Below are positions 12,893 through 24,800 of a stretch of 64,000 nucleotides of DNA, piece by piece (position 1 is the first letter of the stretch; the number at the start of each line of letters is the position of its first letter). A program made the translations under genes and the position numbers. Below the pieces are notes generated by a model. That model searched no databases and was not told where the DNA came from. It worked only from the letters and a program-made list of their open reading frames with translations. This DNA is from Conchocele bisecta (lineage: Eukaryota > Mollusca > Bivalvia > Lucinida > Thyasiridae), in NCBI GenBank assembly GCA_029237695.1, contig CM055266.1, forward strand, positions 108,021,370 to 108,085,369, read 5' to 3'.

Positions 12893-15800
12893 CATGTCTT
12901 AGAAAAAGTCCCATTAATCTCAATTTGAAATGGGAATATTCTTCGGCGGAGTTACATTTCTTCAAATTCATTTGGTGTGAGGTGGTTATCGATGATGACA
13001 ACAACCTGCTGACGTATTGAAAATATCACTGTTCGTGATCTGCTACGACGTTGCAGAAAGTAGGAAGCACACTAGGTGCATTAGAATGGGGATAACCATG
13101 CTTTGTTTTTCGATTTGAAGCGGTATGTGTGAGGTTTTATGGTCTGAGAATCATTTTTACGGCTCCGCTAACACGTCGCCGTAAAACTGATTCACAGACC
13201 ATAAAACCTCCGACATACCGCTTCAAATCGAAAAACAAAGCATGGTTATCCCCTAATTTTTTCATTTTTATCATCAAAAACATGTTTTGACAGCACTTTA
13301 GAATAATTTACAACGTGCGTTGACAGCATTTCAGAATCATTTCCATTGGAAATGATTCTGAAGTGCTGTCAAACCATGTTTTTATTGAGAAATAAGGCAA
13401 TATATAAAAGCAACAGCAGACAACAATTGTTGTGTGTAGCGGTCTAAGGGTTAAGCTAAGATTCCTACACCCTCTATACAGGGTATACGACAGTCACAAG
13501 ATAAGTGGCTGTGACTGGAGAAATGTGGCTTATATGACATTTGAGACCAGTGTGGATCCAGATCAGCCTGTGCATCAGGATCTGCACTGTTCACCATTCC
13601 ATCAATATCAATGAAACACGCGTTTTGCTTCTAACAAGTAACATAGGGTGTTATCAGGCTACAGGAGTATGCTATTTGATCAGGAGCTACACTGGTCACA
13701 AATCTCACCAGCCCCATTTCTCCAGTCACAGCCATATCTTCTTTGTTAGAGAGACTTATTGAAGTGTTTCGAAAACAATTCAGCAGCATGAACTGGGGGC
13801 CGTTTCACTAAATTTTGTACGATTAAAATGTTCGTAAGTGCAAAATTGTGAATGTCACATTAACAATGTTTTCTTATAAACAATTATTGGATTTATATTT
13901 ATTGAGCCTTGATGCTCAATAAATGTAAATCCATCAATTGAAATTTCCAGACAATCCTAAATTTGCACTTACAAACATTTTAGTCGTACAAAGTTTAGTG
14001 AAACGGCCCCCTGGTGTCTGACCCAGTTAAATGCATCAATAATTGCGGCACAGTACATCCCTCTTGGAGTGTCTTTGTATTTTGTAAGTCAAACGCTTCC
14101 TGGTTTTAACCTCTCCTTACAGTGAACTTAATATTTCTCTTAACCTGCTTGGGAACCGAGCTGAATTCAGGCATGCTAGCTATCAACCGTTACCTGCCAC
14201 AACACATACGGGTGTGTTGAGTTCGTAATGCAGAAACTAAAATGTGGCTGTGACTGGAGAAATTGAGTTTATACAGAGTGGCCTGCGGTTCTCTTACCAG
14301 GCGAATTGCAATTCCTGGAGCGCAGGATTGCAATTCGCGTTCCCATTAATTGCAATTGGACCGCAATCGGACTGCAATCATGTGACTGCGGTCCAAAGAG
14401 TTGGTTGCGGAATTACAATACTTATAGCGCAGTTAGCGCTGCGCTCCGCTTTTAATTACAGTTTACGCTCCTTTTTTTCTTTAAACTGCGAAAGAATGAC
14501 CGCTTTACGCTGCGCTCTGCGGTCAAACCAGCGGACCGCTCTGCTTAACCAATGCGGCAATAAAATCGAAATAGTTGATTTTTTCTGACGAAAAGATATA
14601 TTTTCCTATCTGTATTTAGCCATTTAAAATCCAATAAAATATACAGAAATAGTAGAATTAGGTGCATATATACGCGTAACGCTAAGTTTTTACCGCAAAT
14701 AGCGAAAGAATGACCGCACAAACGGTATCGCGAAAGAATGACCGCACAAACGGGACCGCGATTGGACCGCAATTAGACTGCAATTTCAGAGGGGACGAAT
14801 TGCAATTCAAGGACCGCTGGATTGCAATTATTGGTAAGAGAATCGCAGGCGGGAGTGTAGGATTTGTGACCAGTTTAGGAACACAGGTTGAAGTAATGGA
14901 CAGAGGTCTATAAATACATTAAATATGCCAAAAAGCATCAATAAATGAAGAAAAAAAATAATATTCAATAGATGGAGTATATGGAGGGAGTAAAAAAACA
15001 TTTTTATGCCCCCGCCACCGAATGGTGAGGGGGGCATATAGTGTTACCGGCGTCCGTACGTCCCGTACGTCCCGTCAAGGTCACAGTTGAAGGTCAAAGG
15101 TCAAACCTATTGAAATTCCCTTCCGCTCTATATCTTCTACACCGATGCATGAATTATCAAATGCCTTGGCACAAATGTTTCTCAGGATGAGAAGGTGTGT
15201 CGCGATCAATAACCACGCATCTACATCCAAGGTCAAGGTCACAGTTGAAGCTCAAAGGTAAAAAATATTGAAATTCCCAAATGGCTTGGCACAAATGTTT
15301 CTCACGATGAGAAGGTGTGTCGCGATCAATAACCACACACCTATGTCCAAGGTCAAGGTCACTGTTGAAGGTCAAAGGTCAAACCTATTGAACTTCCCTT
15401 CCTCTCTATGTCTTCTACACCGATGCATGGATTATCAAATGGCTTGGCACAAATGTTTCTCGTGATGAGAAGGTGTGTCCCGATCAATAACCACGCACCT
15501 ATGTCCAAGGTCAAGGTCACAGTTGAAGGTCAAAGGTCAAACCTATTGAAATTCCCTTCCGCTCTATATCTTCTACACTGATGCATGGATTATCAAATTG
15601 CTAACCACGCACCTACGTCCAAGGTCACAGTTGAAGGTCAAAGGTCAAACCTATTGAAATTCCCTTCCGCTCTATATCTTCTACACCGATGCATGGATTA
15701 TCAAATGGCTTGGCACAGATGTTTCTCATGATGAGAAGGTGTGTCGCAATCAATAACCACGCACCTACGTCCAAGGTCAAGGTCACAGTTGAAGGTCAAA

Positions 15801-18800
15801 GGTCAAACCTATTGAAATTCCCTTCCGCTCTATATCTTCTACACCGATGCATGCATTATCAAATGCCTTGGCACAAATGTTTCTCAGGATGAGAAGGTGT
15901 GTCTCGATCAATAACCACGCACCTACGTCCAAGGTCAAGGTCATAGTTGAAGGTCAAAGGTCAAAACCTATTGAAATTCCCTTCCGCTCTATATCTTCTA
16001 CACCGATGCATGGATTATCACACTATGCCCAGGGTCAAGGTCACAGACTTGATGCGTTTGAAACCTTAACGCTCGGCTAAATGGCTTATGATAAAAAATG
16101 CCTCGTTTTCTTTGGCTGCCAGTGGGGGTATTCGTGTGCCGAAAGGCCACATTTCTAGTTTCCCTTGGTTAATGTTTTTAGTCAACCTTGGTTAAGGTTT
16201 TTATGTAGGCCGCAGCCACCTTCTTTGTCAAGCTATGTGTACATCGACACCCTCGTAGTCGAGCTATGCTGTTCTCCTACAGCTCTTGTTATACACATGA
16301 TCATTGATGGCTGCTTCATTGATGGAATCGCAAACAGCTTAGATCCTGATCAGTCTGTGCGGATGCACAGCCTGATATGGATCTACACTGGTTGCAAAAC
16401 CTATAAGCCCCATTTCTCCATTTACAGGCACAGATGTGTCTGTGATTGCAGAAAATTGGCTTATGGGTGGCCAGTGTAGGAATTGATCAAATAGCTTACT
16501 TCTTTTGCCTGGTAATGATCTTATAGTGCTTGTTAGAAGCATGGTGGGTGCTTCATTGATAGAATGGCGAACAGTGCAAACCCTGATCAGACTGTGCAGA
16601 TGCACAGGCTGACCTGGATCTACACTGGTCGCAAAGTCCAGAAGCCCCATTTCTCTCGTCACAGCCACAAATGTGTACAAATCTATTTCTGTTTTCATGC
16701 TGAAATACACAGGATTAATACAGAGCATTGCTTAAAATGGGTTTTCACAGTGTAATAACTACATTAAAACTCACAATACACTAGCGTAATAAATATGTAA
16801 ATTAGGCCACTGATTTCATAAGAAATTTGAAAACTTGTACAATGATCACATTGACCCATTAAAGACAGGATATAATTATAGTAGTACGACTCTTTTTAGG
16901 GGAAAAAATCCTATTTTCTTTATTTCATCTCGAAAGTAGATAGAGGATATTCATATTTTTGCAACGAATATGACGTATATGTTCATCTCGTGGTGTGAAA
17001 TGTCCATATTTCACTCGTGCCGTTATGTCATATTCGTTTCAAAAATATGAATATTATTTTTATTTTATACCGCTCCATGGAAATTAGCAGTTTGTTAGAC
17101 TGTATAAGGTAATGAATGTGTATTTGCAGCCTATTTGCAGTCCAGCACTGCAGGTGCGCTTTATGAATATAGATAGCGGAAGTAGTCGTATTTTCACCGG
17201 AAGTTGTTTATTTCATCGATGAGAACATATGAATTTTATTTACATCGTATAACTATGTATTTCATGGGTAGGTATATAATAAATGTTGTTACCACTCATT
17301 TGAATCAAATTCAAATGAGTGGTAACAACATAATTATACCTTTATGGAGAAATAAACAAATTAACCTTTAGACCGCTACTCACAACAATTGTCGTCTGTT
17401 GTTGCTTTTATATCTTGCCTTATTTCTCAATAAAAACAGGGTTTGACAGCACTTCAGAATGGAAATGATTCTGAAGTGCTGTAAAAGCATGTTGTAAATT
17501 ATTCTAAAGTGCTGTCAAAGCATGTTTTTGATGATAAAAATGGAAAATAGAAAATAAACAGCAGGCAACAAAAGAATTAAGATAGCGGTCTAAGGGTTAA
17601 TGAAATTTTTTCAACAAAAAATATTGTCTTAGACTGAAATGGGTATTACAATGTAATTGGATGTTCTCGTGGAATAATAATACAAGTTTCCACCTGGCAC
17701 CATTACTGGCAGTTAATATTGACCCTAGATTCCACTCCACCTCACCCAAAAAAGCACTATTCAGATAATGGCAAGATGGCAAGAGCACTTAGCTGGCTAA
17801 TCAATTACTAGTATATATGGCTGTGACTGGAGAAATGGAGCTTACGGGATTTGCGACTTTGTGTAGCTTGGATCAAATCGCCCACTCGAGTAGCCTGATA
17901 TCGGTCTGTCTAAATTGCTAGTTAGAAGCATGATGGGTGTTTCGTTGTTAGAATTGTGAACAGTGTGGTTGCACAGGCTGATCTAGATCTATACTGGTCA
18001 AAATAGTCACAGTCACTTACATAGAACTATGTAATGACGCATACATCAGACCACCCTCTGATAAGTATTGAACATAGAAAATACCAGGCTAGTGCCTTTT
18101 GATATCAAGTTTATCGTGCAATGCTAGGAAAACGTTTAAGGAATTCCGAGGCTCGACCACCAATTTATCAATACATCCTGGGGTCATCAATACACGCTGG
18201 AACTATCCATACACTATGGGACTATGGGACTATCAATACACCATGGGAATATCCATACACAGTGTGTCCATCAATATACCCTGGAACTATCCATACACCA
18301 TGGGACCATCAATACACCATGGGACCATCAATACACCATGGGAATATCCATACACAGTGTGTCCATCAATATACCCTGGAACTATCCATTGTCTGGCAAT
18401 TCCCCTAGGAACAACCTTATACACACGCAACACTCACTTATTATTAGCCGATCTATTTATAGATCGGCTAATATGTTGGTTATCCATCGAATTCTGAAAA
18501 AGTTTGTAGCAACCCTTTTCTCCGCTATTCGGTAATCTACGAACGCGAATTTTTCTGTATCACTTCCAAATTGCATCAACCGATAAAGTTTGCATTTTTG
18601 GCAATTATCTCCGTTTAAAACTTTACTTATAGCCAAATAACACAATTTTGAATACTTAATGAGCTGAACGCCTGAAGAGATTTAACCCGGAAGTTATTGT
18701 TGTTGAAGTCCATAGTTGGCTCTAATGGCCATATACGCCAACATACGCCGATTATTGGGCTAATTTAAAGCTTTTATTTATTAAACAGAACAAGTTTCAG

Positions 18801-21800
18801 CCACGTATAATCGCGTAAAATGTGTTTATTCGGCTAATTTATAATCGACCTCTGCTCAAAATCTCCTTACTAGTAACCCCAGCATTTTCGGTTTATCCCA
18901 GCATCTCGGGTTTATCCCATTGGATCGCGTATGCGCGTCATTTGACGCTAGTTAATATTCACAAAATTTTCCACCAATCAAAACGAAGAATTGCCCTTCA
19001 TAGCCAACTTTGATTTGTTTACGTATCATGCAGGGATGGCAGGGATGCATCCAGCACGCGAGGCGATTGCGGCAATCCCCCTTAATTATTGTCAATGCCG
19101 CAAATTATTGATTGTCTTGCGCCCGACATCGCGTAAAAAATCACGGATGGGGCACATTAGGCCAATCTGGGCATGTGCCTGAATACGCAGGAGCTTGCGT
19201 CTATTTTTAGATGACACTGTAACCGCTAGATATATATAGCCCTGGTAGCTCCGCCCACTCGCATGCTGCCACAGAATTCGGACAAACACACACACAGTGA
19301 CTACAACTTTGTGTATTGCGGAGTGTAATTTGTAGATAAATAGAGCATACAGTACAGGTGTTACGCTGGAATATTTCGCAACATAATGGTGACAACAAAA
19401 CATTGCTGCTATGGCATTGCTGCTATTGGATGGATTTGGGAACGGGTTTCCAAAACCTGCACAAAATCGAAATGTCAACGCTGGGTACAGAACTGTGGTC
19501 GAAAATAGTTTACCATTGACAATGTTACCAGAGACACCTACATATGTTCAATGCACTTTACCCTGATTTGATCGGCTAATAACATCATGCTCTGCATGAC
19601 TTTTCATATTTAGCTTTTAATCTAGCAAAATACATCATCGTATAGTATTTTAGACAAGCAGGCGACGCGACATTTGAATAACACGCATTTCTTACTACAT
19701 GTATAAACACATCCAATCCAATAACCTGTCCTAAATAACTACATAATTAAATTAATTCCTACGATATTACCATTGTGACAAAAATATGTGTCGCTCTAGT
19801 GTCGGTCAACACTTGAATGACAAGATTCCGCCAGTGGTCACACCTAGTGACCACGCTTGGTGCGAAAATTTGCACGACTGAACATGCGCAAGCGGGTTAC
19901 CATCAATCAATTTTCTTAACATTGTATAAGGTTGTCCCGCCGACCGCCAGAGAAAAATAATTTATTTCTAATTCACTACGTTCAAACAACATAAATTTTA
20001 TTACATCATGGGACCATCAATACACTATGGGACCATCAATACACAGTGTGTCCATCAATAAACCCTGGAACCATCAATACACTATGGGACCATCAATACA
20101 CAGTGTGTCCATCAATATACCCTGGAACCATCAATACACTATGGGACCATCAATACACAGTGTGTCCATCAATATACCCTGGAACCATCAATACACTATG
20201 GGACCATCAATACACAGTGTGTCCATCAATAAACCCTGGAACCATCAATACACTATGGGACCATCAATACACAGTGTGTCCATCAATAAACCCTGGAACC
20301 ATCAATACACTATGGGACAAAAAGTGTGTCCATCAATATACCCTGGAACCATCAATACACTACACTATGGGACCATCAATACACAGTGTGTCCATCAATA
20401 AACCCTGGAACCATCAATACACTACGGGACCATCAATACACAGTGTGTCCATCAATATACCCTGGAACCATCAATACACTATGGGACCATCAATACACAG
20501 TGTGTCCATCAATAAACCCTGGAACCATCAATACACTATGGGACCACATCAATACACGTGTGTCCATCAATATACCCTGGAACCATCAATACACTATGGG
20601 ACCATCAATACACAGTGTGTCCATCAATATACCCTGGAACCATCAATACACTATGGGACCATCAATACACAGTGTGTCCATCAATAAACCCTGGAACCAT
20701 CAATACACTATGGGACCATCAATACACAGTGTGTCCATCAATAAACCCTGGAACCATCAATACACTACGGGACCATCAATACACAGTGTGACCATCAATA
20801 TACCCTGTGACTATCCACACACCGTGGGACTATCCATAGACCGTGGGACTATCCATACACCATGGGACTATCCATGCATCGTGGGACTATCCATACACCG
20901 TGGGACTATCCATACACCGTGGGACTATCCATACACCCTGTGACTATCCATACACCCTGTGACTATACATACACCGTGGGACTATCCATTCACCGTGGGA
21001 CTATCCATACACCGTGGGACTATCCATACACCATGTGACTATCCATACACCATGAGACTATCCATACACCATGAGACTATCCATACTCCATACACCATGG
21101 GACTATCCATACACCATGGGACTATCCATACTATCCATACACCGTGGGACTATCCATACAATGTGGGACTATCCATACACCATGGGGCTATCCATACACC
21201 ATGGGACTATCCATACACCATGGGACTATCCATACTATCCATACACCGTGGGACTATCCATACACCGTGGGAGGACTATCCATACATCGTGGAACTATCC
21301 ATACACCGTGGGGCTATCCATACACTGTGGGACCCTCCATACACCATGGGACTATCCATACACCATGGGACTATCCATACACCATGGGACTATCCATACA
21401 CCATAAGACTATCCATACACCATGGGACTATCCATACACCGTGGGACTATCCATACACTATGTGACTATCAATACACAGTGTGTCCATCGATACACCATG
21501 GGACTATCCATACACCCTGTGACTATCCATACACCCTGTGACTATACATACACCGTGGGACTATCCATTCACCGTGGGACTATCCATACACCGTGGGACT
21601 ATCCATACACCATGAGACTATCCATACACCATGAGACTATCCATACTCCATACACCATGGGACTATCCATACTCCATGGGACTATCCATACTATCCATAC
21701 ACCGTGGGACTATCCATACAACGTGGGACTATCCATACACCATGGGGCTATCCATACACCATGGGACTATCCATACACCATGGGACTATCCATACTATCC

Positions 21801-24800
21801 ATACACCGTGGGACTATCCATACACCGTGGGAGGACTATCCATACATCATGGGACTATCCATACACCGTGGGGCTATCCATACACTGTGGGACCATCCAT
21901 ACACCATGGGACTATCCATACACCATGGGACTATCCATACACCATGGGACTATCCATACACCATGTGACTATCCATACACCGTGGGTCTATCCATTCACC
22001 GTGGGACTATCCATAACACCGTGGGACTATCCATACACCATGGAACTATCCATACACCATGGGACTATCCATACACCATAGGACTATCCGTACACCATGG
22101 GACTATCCATACACCATAGGACTATCCATACACCATGGAACTATCCATACACCATGGGACTATCCATACACCATAGGACTATCCATACACCATGGGACTA
22201 TCCATACACCATAGGACTATCCATACACCATGGGACTATCCATACACCGTGGGACTATCCATACACTATGTGACTATCAATACACAGTGTGTCCATCGAT
22301 ACACCATGGGACTATCCATACACTATGTGACTATCAATACACAGTGTGTCCATCGATAAACCATGGGACTATCCATACACCGTGGGACTATCCATACACC
22401 ATGGGACTATCCATACACTATGTGACTCTCAATACACAGTGTGTCCATTGATACACCATGGGACTATCCATACACCATGGGACTATCCATACACCATGTA
22501 TGGATTTACATTTATTGAGCATAGGCTGCATGTGCAGAAAAATGTGTTAATGTGAAATTTACAGAATATCATAATTTTTCACTTACGAACATTTTAGTCG
22601 TACAAAGTTTAGTGAAACGGCCCCCTGTAGTCAAATAACAATCTGTATTCCTTGTTAGAAACATGACGGCTGTTTCATTGATGGAATGGCAAACAATACA
22701 GGGGCCCGTTTCACTAAACTTTGTATGACTAAAATGTTTGTAAGTGCAAAATTATGTTAGCCTGTACATTTCACATAAATAGTGCTTTCTTGTAAACAAT
22801 TATTGGATGTAAATCCATCAATTGAAGTTTTGTACGAAGTTTAGTATATGCATACACCACATTTATAGTTAATAAATAGAGGATCTTGCGCTGGTGATGA
22901 TTTAATTTGATATTTATTGAACGAGTCAACGAGTTTAATAAATATCATATTACATGTATATCAACACAAATGTTATATTCTGATTAGTGCATAAGCACAT
23001 ATCATCATAATTTGAAGCTGGCTGATTACCTAACATGTTTTCTGTAGCGGGCTCATTTGCATATTTATTACACTAGTGTATTATGATGTGTATTGAACTT
23101 TGTTGTTAAACTGTGAAAGCCCATTTTATGCAATAAAACCAGATAATTTTCTGTTTCAGGTGAAGCCAGTTCAGCCCCATCCCTTCAATTATCCTCAATG
23201 TCTGTGCAAAAATAACGGTGCCTGTGACATATGTCCCACGACAGACACTGTGCCATTTGAAGTGAAATATGGTAATTCACTATATGTACATACTACTGTA
23301 ACAGCAATAAATTTTGGACGCCATATATTTTGGGAAACACCCTGAATATAGATAATTATCAGTGTTTTGCGATTAGTGTAGACCCAGATCAGCCTGTGGA
23401 TCCACAGTTTGAATAGAATCTACACTGCGATTACATCAAGAAAACACCCATCATGCTTCTAACAAGCAATATAGATCGTCATAAGGCTACAGGAGTGTGA
23501 TATTTGATCAGGAGCTACACTGATCACAAATCCCATAAGCCTCATTTCTCCACATGTGGCTGGAGAAATGGGATTATGGGCTCTGTGATCAGTGTAGATC
23601 CAGATCAGCCGGTCTATGCATCAACAAAAGATCGTTTATAGATCGTTATCAGGCTACATGAGTGTGCTATTTGACCAGGAGCTACACTGGTCACAAATCC
23701 CATAAGCCCCATGTATCCAGTCACAGCCTTATATGTGGATGTGACAGGAGAAATAGGGCTTATGGGTTTTGCGATCAGTGTAGATCCAGATCAGCCTGTG
23801 CATCCGCACAATCTGATCAGGATATACACTGTTCGCCATTCCATCAATGAAACACCTGTATGCTACTGAGCACGAGATGGCCACTGGTCACAAATCCTAT
23901 AAGCCCCATTTCTCCAGTTCCAGGACCAACAAGTACATCCCTGCCATCCACATCCACAACGCCGGGCGTGCAGCCGACGATGATAGGTAAAATAACTGTC
24001 ATTAAAAGTTTTGCATTTCCAAAATTAATATTCCCTTTAACAGTTCTAGACAATCCGGAGCAGGAGACTTTAAAGCAAATTATACGCATTATGTTTGATT
24101 TTCTCTGGGATTCAAAGCCTGATAAAATTAGTAGAAAAATTATTGTTAAAACGTTCGAAGAAGGCGGGCTAAAAATGATAGAATTAGAATGATAGAATTA
24201 GAATCGTTTATTGATGCACTAAAGGCTACATGGGTCAAACGACTTGCAGAAACTGAAAATCAATGAAAATGGAAAGTACTATATATAAATTATTTGAAGC
24301 CTTTTGGTGGTGTACATATATTTGAAGGAAATGTAAACAGACGTAGAACATTTGATAAAAAATAAATTTTTGACAGATGTTCTTAAATCATGGTGCAAGC
24401 TAAACTTCTGCGATAATCCAGAAACAATATCAAAGCAAATTTTATGGAACAATTCGAAAATAAAAGGTAATGGAAGAATGTTTTACTACAAGGAATGGAC
24501 TAATAAGGGGATTAAATATATAGAACAACTATACGATTATAGAACTACATCATTCTTCAATTTTACAAAAATAAAAGAACTATTTGATGTTAGTAATAAC
24601 GATTACCTAAAATACTTCAAACTGATTTCGTGCATTCCTCAAGACTGGAGAACACGAATTAAAAATGAAAGAATAAACACGATTAATACAAAGATACTAT
24701 TAATAGAACAAATAAAAACCACAACCAAATGTAATATGAAGCTATATAACATGTTTCTTAATCAACAGAAACCGGTTGTGCATAAAGCCAAGACAAAATA

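Larger units (their letters stand above)
12180..13454. mobile_element. M3 foldback MITE, copy 2, split by other elements
   Basis: 12180-12235 is the left end (TTAACCCTTAGACCGCTATC) and 13253-13454 the remainder (ATCATCAAAAACATG to TAAGGGTTAA). Joined, they match the intact copy at 17361-17600 in reverse. Confidence 0.75.

Noticed and set aside
12369..13004. 211-codon frame on the - strand
   Set aside because: It lies in an inverted-repeat element, includes a (TA)n microsatellite translated as Tyr/Ile repeats, and matches nothing I know.
20027..22119. Open frames of 100-274 codons with repeated H-T-P-W-D-Y-P peptides
   Set aside because: They are the three forward frames of a stop-free 19-bp minisatellite; all are open at once and there is no splice or start context.
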